From: Novosphingobium sp.
GTDB taxonomy: Bacteria; Pseudomonadota; Alphaproteobacteria; Sphingomonadales; Sphingomonadaceae
Direction of reading: 5' to 3'
Assembly: GCA_016719755.1 (NCBI GenBank)
Contig: JADJYM010000016.1
Location: 248,001-312,000, forward strand
Length of the DNA: 64,000 nt
Shown here one piece after another: positions 18,209 to 26,439 of the stretch (position 1 is the first letter of the stretch; each line of letters begins with the position of its first letter). The translations under genes and the position numbers were made by a program. Below the pieces are notes generated by a model that did no database searches, was not told where the DNA came from, and saw only the letters and a program-made list of their open reading frames with translations.

Positions 18209-19901
18209 CCCGGCGCCGCTGCGCCGCCTGCCGGTCCCTCGCGCGCTGCATCCGCTGGCAACTCTGCTTGCCGCTCTGCTGTTCGCCTCGGCTCTGACCG
18301 AAGGGGTCGGCCTGGTATTGCTGGTCCCGATCTTGGCTTCGTTGGATTCAGGAGCCCTGGCGGGCAACCTGCAGCTTCTGGGCAAATCGGCGAAGGTGCT
18401 TGACCTTGGCACTCTGCTGGTCCTGTTTATCGGACTGGTGCTGCTGCGCGGAGCGATCAATCTGGCCCGCAATATCATTGCACTGCGGCTGGAAACGGGC
18501 ATTGTCGACGCCCTGCGCCGCCGCGCCTGGAATGCCCTGCTCCATTGTGACTGGCGCGAGCTCAGTGCGATGCGCCAATCGAAAAATGTCAGCCTGCTGA
18601 TCGGCAATATTGACCGCGCCGGGTTCGGAGCAAACCAGGTGTTCATCGGCATGGCCGCGCTGGTCACTTTGGGCGGTCTGGGTATCGCCGCGCTCACCAT
18701 CGCGCCTGCCGTTGCACTCGCCGCACTGCTCAGCGGGGGGCTGGTATTACTGGCCTGCCGGGGAATGCGCCGCCGCTCGGCAGACCTCGGCGAGCGGCTG
18801 AGCCAGGCCTATGACGCAACCTATGCCAGCCTTTCCGGCAGCCTTGGCGCCTTGCGCGCTATCAAGGGCCTGCAGCGCGAGGATCGCTCCGCAGCCGAGG
18901 CCTTTGCCGGGTTCGCCGATCTTCACCGCGTGCGCGAGGCTTTTGTGCGCAGCTCGGGCCTCGCGCAGCTGGCCCTGCAGGGGGGCGGAGCGGCGCTGCT
19001 GGCCCTGCTGGTCTGGATGGCGATCGTACAATGGCAGATCGGCGTTGCCGCGATCCTGCCGCTTGTGGCGCTGTTCGCCCGCGCCCTGCCGCTGCTAGGC
19101 ACGGTGCAGGACGCATGGCAGAACTGGGCTCACTCACGCCCGGCAATCGACGCCACGCTTGCCCTGATCGCGCGCGCCGAAGCCGCGCGCGAGCCTGCCG
19201 TTGCGGGGCTTGCCCCGCCGGTGCTGGAACGGGCCATCACGCTTGATCAAGTGACTGTTCGGTTTGCCGGACAGGACCGGCCCGCGCTGGCCGGGGTCAG
19301 CCTGACGCTTGGCGCACGCGAAGTGCTGGCACTGACCGGGCCGTCGGGCGCGGGCAAGAGCACGCTGGCCGACCTTCTGGCCGGCCTGATCTCACCCGAT
19401 GAAGGCCACATTGCGATCGACGGGCAGGAGCTTGATCCACCCCGCCGCAGGGGTTGGCGCCAGCGGGTCGCCTATGTCGAGCAGGATCCGGTGTTGCTGG
19501 CCGGATCGATTCGCGGCAACCTGCTGTGGGCGGCGCCGGATGCGGACGAAGCCCGGCTGAATGCCGCGCTCGAGGCCGCTTCCGCCACTTTCGTCCATTC
19601 CCTGCCGCAAGGACTGGATACGCCGGTTGGCGATGGCGGGCGGCGCCTTTCAGGAGGTGAACGGCAGCGGCTGATGCTGGCCCGCGCGCTGCTGCGCGAG
19701 CCTGCCCTGCTGGTGCTGGACGAAGCGACCAGCGCGCTTGATTCCGGCAACGAGACCGCAATCGCCGAGGCGCTGAAGCGGCTGCGCGGGCGCATGGCGA
19801 TCGTCATCATCTGCCACCGCGGGGCCTTGCTGGCGCTGGCCGACAGGGAGGTGCGGCTGGATCAGGGCCAGTTGACCGGGATAGATGCGCGCGGGCGCTG
19901 A
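18201..19901 (+). CDS. ABC exporter of the lasso cluster (D protein)
   Basis: A 566-residue half-transporter with an N-terminal six-helix membrane domain and a C-terminal nucleotide-binding domain. Walker A GPSGAGKST is at about residue 380, the signature LSGGERQ at about 483, and Walker B LLVLDEATSALD follows. There is no N-terminal C39 peptidase domain, as expected when the B enzyme removes the leader. It should export the mature peptide and provide self-protection. It is the last gene of the cluster; the next gene (20026) is separated by 124 bases and looks unrelated. Confidence 0.9.
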   Translation: MSDPAPLRRLPVPRALHPLATLLAALLFASALTEGVGLVLLVPILASLDSGALAGNLQLLGKSAKVLDLGTLLVLFIGLVLLRGAINLARNIIALRLETGIVDALRRRAWNALLHCDWRELSAMRQSKNVSLLIGNIDRAGFGANQVFIGMAALVTLGGLGIAALTIAPAVALAALLSGGLVLLACRGMRRRSADLGERLSQAYDATYASLSGSLGALRAIKGLQREDRSAAEAFAGFADLHRVREAFVRSSGLAQLALQGGGAALLALLVWMAIVQWQIGVAAILPLVALFARALPLLGTVQDAWQNWAHSRPAIDATLALIARAEAAREPAVAGLAPPVLERAITLDQVTVRFAGQDRPALAGVSLTLGAREVLALTGPSGAGKSTLADLLAGLISPDEGHIAIDGQELDPPRRRGWRQRVAYVEQDPVLLAGSIRGNLLWAAPDADEARLNAALEAASATFVHSLPQGLDTPVGDGGRRLSGGERQRLMLARALLREPALLVLDEATSALDSGNETAIAEALKRLRGRMAIVIICHRGALLALADREVRLDQGQLTGIDARGR

Positions 19902-20025
19902 CGGGGGTTGCATCCCATTTTCGCCCAATTCACAATCTATTCAGCGCGCGAATCGCAAAGGGGCAGCAAGCACCATTGGTGACCGCGCAGTGTTGCGCTC
20001 CCCCCAACAACCAGGATCAATGCCC

Positions 20026-20541
20026 ATGAACCTGCCCGGACGTTCGATCGCCGCAGCTTCGCTTGCCGCCCCGCTGCTTATTGCCGGCACTGCCCTTGCC
20101 GCTCTTTCCGCCGCCCCGGCCCTGGCCGAAGCTCCATCCGCGCCCGCCGGTTGCACCGGCCCCGCCAGCGGAACCTGGCTGAATGTCACGGTCAGCGGTG
20201 TGCGCAACAGCAACGGCGTGATCGCGGTGACGCTCTATGCCGATGACAGCTCGAAGTTCCTGGTCAAGCGCGGCTCGCTCTATGTCGGGCGGACCGATGC
20301 CTCGACCGGCGTGACCCGGGCCTGCATCTTCGTGCCCAAGCCCGGGGTCTATGCCCTGGCGCTGTACCATGACGAGAACAGCGACGGGAAGTTCGACCGA
20401 ACTGGCGTGGGGCTTCCGGCCGAAGGCTATGGGTTCTCGAACAATCCCGCGACCCTGGCCGGTCTGCCGACCTTCAAGTCGGTGCGCCTTGCGGTGCCCA
20501 AGTCCGGGCTCACCACCCGGGTAACGATGAAGTACCCGTAA
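20026..20541 (+). CDS. Secreted DUF2141 domain protein
   Basis: A 171-residue exported protein. A signal peptide (SIAAASLAAPLLIAGTALAAL, ending near ALAEA) precedes a beta-rich DUF2141 domain with the family sequence YHDENSDGKFDRTGVGLP and EGYGFSNN. Function is unknown; members are small periplasmic proteins. An ATG at 20020 is also in frame, but AGGA at 20013-20016 is better spaced for the ATG at 20026. It lies just after the lasso exporter, but its gap and wide occurrence argue that it is not part of the cluster. Confidence 0.85.
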   Translation: MNLPGRSIAAASLAAPLLIAGTALAALSAAPALAEAPSAPAGCTGPASGTWLNVTVSGVRNSNGVIAVTLYADDSSKFLVKRGSLYVGRTDASTGVTRACIFVPKPGVYALALYHDENSDGKFDRTGVGLPAEGYGFSNNPATLAGLPTFKSVRLAVPKSGLTTRVTMKYP

Positions 20542-20545
20542 GGGC

Positions 20546-21287
20546 TCACTTCACTCCGTAAATGCCGGCAAGCTGCGCGGGGGCCTCGGCCTCCGCCAGC
20601 GCGTGCATCCGGGGATCGTCGACGTCGAGCCACCAGGCCCCCTCGATCTCCATGGTCGCGGCGCGCCCCGCATCGGCGAGGCGCTGCATCCCTTCCGAAA
20701 GGCTGCCCGCCTTGCCTTCGGCAATCGCGGCGGCAATCGCCCGGGTCAGTTCCGGGTGTCGCAAGGAAGGCACCGCAATCGACAGCATCGTAATCGGGAA
20801 TCGTCTTGCCGATGGCGCTGATGAAGCCGCGATCGTCAAGCTTGACCCAGGTCGCATCGTCGGGATCGACCAGCGGACTGTCGACCCGGCGATCGATGGC
20901 AAGCGTGACTCCCCGGTCCGCGCCGCCCTGCCGCGCAAGCCGGGTCAGGATCGTGTCTGAAAAGATGTGGTCTGACATCATCAGCAGGTAATCGCCCGCG
21001 ATCACGCTGGCCCCGGCCATGACCGACCAGCCATTGGGCTTGGACCAGTCCTCCACCCGCTGCGCCACCACCGGAATTCCGGCGCGGTCCGCCAGCGCGG
21101 GAAGGGCGGCTTCCAGCCGGTCCGCCTCGTGACCGGTCACGACCACCACCCGACCGGCACCCGCCGCCCGGGCCTGGCGCACGCCGAGTTCGAGCAGCGG
21201 GATTCCCGCGATCGGCGTCATCGGCTTCGAATCGGAGATGTCGCGCAGGCGGCTGCCGAACCCGGCGGCGATGATCAGGGCGTCCAT
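20546..21287 (-). pseudogene. Sugar/inositol-phosphate nucleotidyltransferase gene with a frameshift
   Basis: The N-terminal part is a clear nucleotidyltransferase: MDALIIAAGFGSRLRD and KPMTPIAGIPLLELG form the GxGxRL...KP nucleotide-binding motif, then MMSDHIFSD supplies the metal Asp. After ...DYDAVDCGAFLATP the reading frame becomes arginine-rich nonsense. The expected C-terminus (ELTRAIAAAIAEGKAGSLSE... to LAGIYGVK, stop at 20546) is in the next frame. Removing one base from the G run at 20754-20756 joins them into about 246 residues. Next to inositol-3-phosphate synthase and a CDP-alcohol transferase, the likely activity is CTP:inositol-1-phosphate cytidylyltransferase. The frameshift could be real or a sequencing error. 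Confidence 0.8.
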
Positions 21288-21316
21288 GGCGGCTCCAGCT
21301 GGGTCAAAACGCGAAA

Positions 21317-21347
21317 CGGCGCCGGTCAGTCAGCCCGACCGGCGCCG
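21317..21347 (-). terminator. Terminator after inositol-3-phosphate synthase
   Basis: An 11-bp perfect stem (CGGCGCCGGTC with GACCGGCGCCG) around a 9-base loop lies between the synthase stop and the nucleotidyltransferase start. On the minus strand it is followed by TTTCGCGTTTTG, so it looks like an intrinsic terminator that would partly separate the two genes. Confidence 0.65.
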
Positions 21348-21371
21348 CTTCGTTGCGCAATTGCGGGGGGA

Positions 21372-22472
21372 TTACTCCGCCGCGAGCGCGGTATCGCTGA
21401 TGTATTCCTCAACCATCTGGGCGGCGAGGTCATCGCTGAACTGCTGCGGCGGATGCTTGCAGAAGTAGGCCGAGGGGCCGATCAGCGCCCCGCCCTCACC
21501 ACGCTCCAGCGCAACCTTGGCGCAGCGGATCGCGTCCATGACGCAGGCCGCCGAATTCGGGCTGTCTTCCACCGACAGGCGCAGTTCCAGGTCCATCGGG
21601 ACATTGCCCCACTGCAGCCCTTCAAGGCGCAGGAAGCACAGCTTGTTGTCCTTCTGCCAGGGAACGTAGTCCGACGGGCCGACGTGGATGTTCTCGTCCT
21701 CGAGCCGCTGGGCAAGCATCGCCTGCACCGCCTCGGTCTTCGATTCCTTCTTGCTGCCCAGCCGCTGGCGGTCGAGCATGTTCATGAAGTCGGTGTTGCC
21801 GCCGGTGTTGAGCTGATAGGTGCGCTCCACCGTCACGCCGCGCGCGGCGAACAGGCTGGACAGGACGCGGTGGACGATCGTCGCACCGACCTGCGCCTTG
21901 ATGTCGTCACCCACGATCGGCAGGTTCTTGGCGCGGAACTTGGCTTCCCATTCCGGACGGCTGGCGATGAACACCGGCATGCAGTTGACCACTGCCACGC
22001 CTGCTTCCAGCGCGCATTCCATATAGAATTCGGTCGCATCCTGCGAACCGACGGGCAGGAAGTTGATCAGCACTTCGGCGCCGGAATCCCTGATCGCCTG
22101 GACGATCCCTTCCTTGGTCGCTTCGGGCGCATCGGCAACGATGAAGCCCTTTTCGCCCACCGTGGTCATATGCGCGGCGACACCGTCCGACACGCGACCC
22201 ATAATCACCTTGGCGCCGGTGGCCGGCACGTCCTGCTGGAACACCTTGGTGTTGTTGGGGGCGGCGAAGATCGCCTCGGCGATGTCCTTGCCGACCTTGC
22301 GGGCATCGACATCGACGCCGAGCACGAAATCGACATCGCCAGCGCCATAACCACCGATCTTGTCGTGGATCAGGCCCTGCGAGGAATTGTTCTGGCGGTA
22401 ATAGGCAACACCCTGCACCAGCGAACTGGCGCAATTGCCCACGCCAATCATGGCGACCTTAATCGGCTTCAT
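21372..22472 (-). CDS. myo-Inositol-3-phosphate synthase
   Basis: A 366-residue NAD-dependent synthase converting glucose-6-phosphate to inositol-3-phosphate (equivalently L-inositol-1-phosphate). The N-terminal dinucleotide motif MIGVGNCASSLVQG and the family segments PIVGDDIKAQVGATIVHR (conserved DDxKxQ(x)G) and RTYQLNTGGNTDFMN are present. The length matches the short actinobacterial/archaeal type rather than eukaryotic enzymes. Upstream lies a 252-base gap shared with the divergent phosphatidyltransferase gene; downstream is the nucleotidyltransferase. The three genes together suggest synthesis of an inositol-phosphate lipid or a di-inositol phosphate compound. Confidence 0.93.
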   Translation of the reverse strand: MKPIKVAMIGVGNCASSLVQGVAYYRQNNSSQGLIHDKIGGYGAGDVDFVLGVDVDARKVGKDIAEAIFAAPNNTKVFQQDVPATGAKVIMGRVSDGVAAHMTTVGEKGFIVADAPEATKEGIVQAIRDSGAEVLINFLPVGSQDATEFYMECALEAGVAVVNCMPVFIASRPEWEAKFRAKNLPIVGDDIKAQVGATIVHRVLSSLFAARGVTVERTYQLNTGGNTDFMNMLDRQRLGSKKESKTEAVQAMLAQRLEDENIHVGPSDYVPWQKDNKLCFLRLEGLQWGNVPMDLELRLSVEDSPNSAACVMDAIRCAKVALERGEGGALIGPSAYFCKHPPQQFSDDLAAQMVEEYISDTALAAE

Positions 22473-22724
22473 TACTGTTCTATCCTTCCGAGCGTCAGGG
22501 AATTATGCTCTTCCCCCGGGTCCATTGGAATCGTCCGCCAAAAGCAGGTCGCATGTCGCGCGTCAAGCTGATTGGCGGGCAAGGCCCGGTTTTGAACGGC
22601 CGCGACACGATCCCCTCCGGCGCCGGAACCCCTTTTGCCCCCTGCACCGCAAAGCTTCGCTTTGCAATCGTCTGGGCCCGCTTTAAGGCCCCACGAGACG
22701 GATTGGAAGGGAAACGAACGCCCA

Positions 22725-23618
22725 ATGGCAAGCACCGCGCAGCGCCACGACGGCACGCCCAAGCGGCCCCAGCGCCCCCGCGAGCTACAGGACTCGCTCA
22801 ATCACTATCTTTATCATCCGCTTGCCTGGCAACTCGCCCGGCAGCTGGCGCGCACGCCGGTAACGCCCAACATGGTGTCGGTTTTCGGCGCGCTGATGGT
22901 GATCGCCGCCGCCGCCGCCTATGCCCAGCCGTGGTTCCCATGGAGCGCGGTGCTGGGAATGGCGCTGCACATGGGCTGGCACGTGGTCGACGGGGCGGAC
23001 GGCGATCTGGCCCGGCTGACCGGCCGGTCCAGCCCCGTTGGCGAGATGGTCGACGGGCTGTGCGATTATCTCAGTCACGTCGTGCTGTATCTGGTGCTCG
23101 GCTGGCTGCTGTCGCGCAGCCTTGGCGCGGCGGGCTGGTGGTGGATGCTGGCTGCCGGGATCAGCCACGCGGTCCAGTCCAACCATGTCGAGGTTCAGCG
23201 CCGCCAGTATCAATGGTGGGTCTATGGCACGCCCTGGCTGCGCCATTCCCATGGCAACGCCGATTCGGCCACCGCGAAGAGCGGCTTTTCCGCTCTGGTA
23301 TCGGTCTATCTGGGGGTCGCGAGCGGGATGACCCCCCATGCCCTGCGGATCGATGCGGCAGTCGCTGCCGCAAGGGACAACCGCGAGCGGCTTGACGAGA
23401 TTGCGGCCGCCGTGCGCGCGGCCAGTCCGCCGCTGCTGCTGATCTGCAAGGTGCTCGGCCCCAATCCTCGCGCGATCGTGCTGGGTATCTCGATGCTGGC
23501 GGGAAGCCCGCTTTACTATTTCGCCTACCAGGCCCTGGTGCTCAACGCGCTGATGATCCAGTCGGTCCTGATGCACAACGCGGCGGCGCGGCGGATCGCC
23601 GTTAAGATCGGCGCCTGA
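22725..23618 (+). CDS. CDP-alcohol phosphatidyltransferase
   Basis: A 297-residue membrane enzyme of the CDP-alcohol phosphatidyltransferase family. The full catalytic motif DxxDGxxAR(x8)GxxxDxxxD is visible as DGADGDLARLTGRSSPVG followed by EMVDGLCD, containing the metal-binding aspartates and the final catalytic Asp. About five or six hydrophobic segments surround it. It is divergent from the inositol-3-phosphate synthase gene. The acceptor could be inositol phosphate (phosphatidylinositol-phosphate or di-inositol-phosphate synthase type), inferred from the neighbours. The start is the ATG at 22725; the upstream extension is not conserved-looking. Confidence 0.9.
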   Translation: MASTAQRHDGTPKRPQRPRELQDSLNHYLYHPLAWQLARQLARTPVTPNMVSVFGALMVIAAAAAYAQPWFPWSAVLGMALHMGWHVVDGADGDLARLTGRSSPVGEMVDGLCDYLSHVVLYLVLGWLLSRSLGAAGWWWMLAAGISHAVQSNHVEVQRRQYQWWVYGTPWLRHSHGNADSATAKSGFSALVSVYLGVASGMTPHALRIDAAVAAARDNRERLDEIAAAVRAASPPLLLICKVLGPNPRAIVLGISMLAGSPLYYFAYQALVLNALMIQSVLMHNAAARRIAVKIGA

Positions 23619-23672
23619 GCCGCGACCGGCGAACACTCGACAGGCAGGCGGACGCGGCTATCATCCGGCGCC

Positions 23673-24887
23673 ATGCTGACCGAATCGCTGCTTGAGCAGG
23701 CCCGCGCGATCGAGGGTGACATCGTCGCCCTGCGCCGTGCGATCCACGCCGAACCCGAACTGGGCCTCCATACGCCCCTGACCCGCGACAAGGTGCGCGC
23801 CGCACTGGCCGGACTGCCGCTCGAATGGCGGGAAGGCCCCTCGACCACCGGCCTGGTCGCCACGCTGCTGGGCGGCGCGGGCGAAGGCCCCTGCGTGTTG
23901 CTGCGCGGCGACATGGATGCCCTGCCGATGCCCGAGGAAACCGGGCTGGACTATGCCTCGACCATTCCCGGCGCGATGCACGCCTGCGGGCACGATACCC
24001 ACACCGCGATGCTGTTCGGCGCCGCCCGCCTGCTCTGCGCCCGGCGCGAAAGCCTGAAGGGCTCGGTCCGCTTCATGTTCCAGCCGGGCGAGGAAGGCTT
24101 TCACGGCGCGCGCTTCATGCTTGAAGACGGGCTGCTCGGCGGCGGCGGCGGCGATCCGCTGCCTGATGCCGCCTTCGCGCTCCACATCATGCCCAATGCC
24201 CCGCACGGACTCGTTACCGGCCGCGCCGGACCGCTGATGGCGGCGGCCGACCAGTTCGACATCGTCGTCGAAGGGCGCGGCGGCCATGCCTCGATGCCGC
24301 ACCAGACGCTCGATCCGGTGCCCGTCGCCTGTGAGATCGTCACCGCGCTGCAGACCCTCGTGACGCGCCAGTTCGACGCTCACGATCCGGTGGTGGTAAC
24401 CGTCGCTAGGATCGAGGCCGGCAGTGCGCACAACGTGATCGCCGACACCGCCTCGCTCAAGGGCACGCTGCGCACCCTGTCACCGCGCCACCGCACCCGC
24501 CTGCAGGACATGGTCCGGCAGGTCGCCATGGGCATCGCCGCCGCCCACGGCCTTGCCGCCCGGGTCGAGGTGACCGAGGGCTTTCCGGTGACGATCTGCG
24601 ATCCCCGCGCGGTCGATCTGGGCGAATCGACCGCGCGCGCGCTGTTCGGCGAAAGCGCCTTCCGCCGCCTGGAACGCCCGATCATGGGCGCGGAGGACTT
24701 CTCCTACGTGCTGGAAAAGGTCCCGGGCGCGATGTTCTTCCTTGGCGTCGCCCACGAAGGCGCCGACTGGCAGCACTGCCACTCGATCCATTCAACCCGC
24801 ATGGTAGTCGATGAATCCGCCCTCCCCCGCGGCGCGGCCCTGCTCGCCGGGCTGGCCGAACGCTTTGTGGAGAGCGGCTGGGGCTGA
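23673..24887 (+). CDS. M20 family amidohydrolase/peptidase
   Basis: A 404-residue zinc hydrolase of the M20D (hippurate hydrolase/IAA-amino-acid hydrolase) group, which splits N-acyl amino acids or small amides. Visible motifs are [31 protein letters not shown] (metal-bridging region), [16 protein letters not shown] with metal His, and FMFQPGEEG with catalytic Glu. A dimerisation domain inserts in the middle and the C-terminal [10 protein letters not shown] completes the fold. No signal peptide is visible, so it is probably cytoplasmic. It begins 54 bases after the phosphatidyltransferase gene. Confidence 0.92.
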   Translation: MLTESLLEQARAIEGDIVALRRAIHAEPELGLHTPLTRDKVRAALAGLPLEWREGPSTTGLVATLLGGAGEGPCVLLRGDMDALPMPEETGLDYASTIPGAMHACGHDTHTAMLFGAARLLCARRESLKGSVRFMFQPGEEGFHGARFMLEDGLLGGGGGDPLPDAAFALHIMPNAPHGLVTGRAGPLMAAADQFDIVVEGRGGHASMPHQTLDPVPVACEIVTALQTLVTRQFDAHDPVVVTVARIEAGSAHNVIADTASLKGTLRTLSPRHRTRLQDMVRQVAMGIAAAHGLAARVEVTEGFPVTICDPRAVDLGESTARALFGESAFRRLERPIMGAEDFSYVLEKVPGAMFFLGVAHEGADWQHCHSIHSTRMVVDESALPRGAALLAGLAERFVESGWG

Positions 24888-24946
24888 CCAGGGGCTGGCA
24901 CGAACCCAGGGCCCAATGGCGATTTCACGATCAATGTCTGAAAAGC

Positions 24947-25023
<77 letters not shown>

Positions 25024-25130
25024 GTGGGAGGGGCGGTTAGCAGGGCGGGGGCGGTTGCGCCAGTGCCTTGTTGATGAACTGCGGCTGCGGTTAGCGATTT
25101 GGCAAGTGTGACTCGGTTAAAGAGGCACTC

Positions 25131-25562
25131 ATGAACGCTTTTTCGAGCATCGGCCCCGCGAGCCCGCCTGTCGGCGGCGTGCTGCCCACTTCCGGGCGCC
25201 CCGAATTCGGCCAGGCTTCGGCCAGCGCGATGAGCATGAAATGGTCCGCCCTGCATGACGCGGCCGGAGTCGTGGCCATGCTGGCCGGGCTCGCCGCCGA
25301 ACCGATGCGCCCCGAAGTGCGCAACTTTCCCGCGCTGATGCGCGACAGTGGCGGCTGGCGCCGCAATCTGGCCGAGCAGGGAATCGATGACCTGAGCGCG
25401 GTGATGGAACCCGGGCTTGCCGCATTGCTGGCCGTCCACGCGCGCGGGATCAATCCCGCCACCGCCGCGCTGGCGCTGTGGCAGGAGTTCTGCGCGGCCC
25501 GCGCAGCGCTGCTGGCGCTGACCCCGCCGCCCGAGGACAACGCGCCCCGCCGCTTCGCCTGA
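25131..25562 (+). CDS. Uncharacterised protein
   Basis: A 143-residue, probably cytoplasmic, alanine-rich helical protein with no signal peptide or membrane helix. I do not recognise a family. It starts with an ATG following AGAGGCACTC, which gives an adequate ribosome site. Codon use matches its neighbours, so it is likely a real gene. It precedes mmcB by 55 bases. Confidence 0.6.
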   Translation: MNAFSSIGPASPPVGGVLPTSGRPEFGQASASAMSMKWSALHDAAGVVAMLAGLAAEPMRPEVRNFPALMRDSGGWRRNLAEQGIDDLSAVMEPGLAALLAVHARGINPATAALALWQEFCAARAALLALTPPPEDNAPRRFA

Positions 25563-25617
25563 ACCGGGGCGGTCGCGCCCCCTTGCGAAGTTCACATTAT
25601 GTTCCTAAGCTGCGGGA

Positions 25618-26118
25618 ATGTCCGCAGCATTGCCCGATCCTGTTCCTGAACCAGACGATGCGGACGCCCGCGCGGCGCGGGGCGTCGCGCGCGGGATTGG
25701 CCGACTGTTCGCCCGCAACGATATCTGGTGCCTGCCGGAAATGCCGCTGCGTTCGGGCCGCCGGGCCGACCTGATGGGGATCGATGCCAAAGGACAGCTG
25801 GTGATCGTCGAGATCAAGGTCAGCCGCGCCGACCTGCTGGGCGATTCCAAGTGGACCGACTACCTTGAGCATTGCGACCGGTTCTATTGGGGACTGGCCG
25901 CGCATCTTGATCGTGCCTGCATGGAACAGGCCGCCTTTCTGCCCCAGCGCTGCGGGCTGATCGTGGCGGATGGCTATGACGCGGAAATCTTGCGCCCCGC
26001 CGCAACCGTCCCGCTGGCCGCCGCCCGCCGCAAGGCCGAGACGGAGCGTCTGGCCCGCGCCGCGCTGCGCCGCCACAGCGCGCTGATCGATCCGCGCCTG
26101 TCCGGCTGGACGGTCTGA
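25618..26118 (+). CDS. mmcB: MmcB-family DNA repair protein
   Basis: A 166-residue protein of the MmcB family (PD-(D/E)xK-like nuclease fold). In Caulobacter, MmcB is part of the DNA-damage response and contributes to mitomycin C resistance. The nuclease-like core is visible as RRADLMGIDAKGQLVIVEIKVS with the Asp, then ExK, residues, followed by DSKWTDYLEHCDRFYWGL. No LexA box was recognised upstream. It is followed at once by a DUF1294 gene, probably on the same transcript. Confidence 0.88.
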   Translation: MSAALPDPVPEPDDADARAARGVARGIGRLFARNDIWCLPEMPLRSGRRADLMGIDAKGQLVIVEIKVSRADLLGDSKWTDYLEHCDRFYWGLAAHLDRACMEQAAFLPQRCGLIVADGYDAEILRPAATVPLAAARRKAETERLARAALRRHSALIDPRLSGWTV

Positions 26119-26121
26119 CCC

Positions 26122-26439
26122 GTGCCGGACATGACGCAGGCGGCGCTGCTGCTGGCCGCGCTGAACCTGTGGACCTTCGCCAGTTTCTGGCATGACAAGC
26201 GCCAGGCAATCAACGGCGGCCGGCGGGTGCCCGAAGGACGCTTGCTGTTGCTGGCGGCGCTGGGCGGAAGTCCGGGTGCCCTGGCGGCGCGCCAGCTGCT
26301 GCGCCACAAGACCCGCAAGCAGCCTTTCGCCGCCCTGCTCTGGCTGATCGCGCTTGTCCAGCTGGGCCTGCTGGGTGGGTGGATCTGGGCCGGAATGCCC
26401 TTGCCAAGCTCGGGCGTAGTGGCTCAAGTCAGTGCGTGA
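26122..26439 (+). CDS. DUF1294 membrane protein
   Basis: A small protein of about 105 residues with two or three hydrophobic helices and the DUF1294 pattern (YDK-like SFWHDKRQAINGGRRVPEGRLLLLA, in parts HDKRQA and RRVPE; then GGSPGALAARQLLRHKTRKQPF). Function is unknown. The GTG at 26122 has GGACGG nine bases upstream; an ATG at 26131 is the alternative. Its stop overlaps the next gene as GTGA. Confidence 0.82.
   Translation: MPDMTQAALLLAALNLWTFASFWHDKRQAINGGRRVPEGRLLLLAALGGSPGALAARQLLRHKTRKQPFAALLWLIALVQLGLLGGWIWAGMPLPSSGVVAQVSA

Noticed and set aside
20026-20541. DUF2141 protein as an extra member of the lasso cluster
   Set aside because: It is separated by 124 bases, has its own ribosome site and belongs to a family that occurs widely without RiPP genes.
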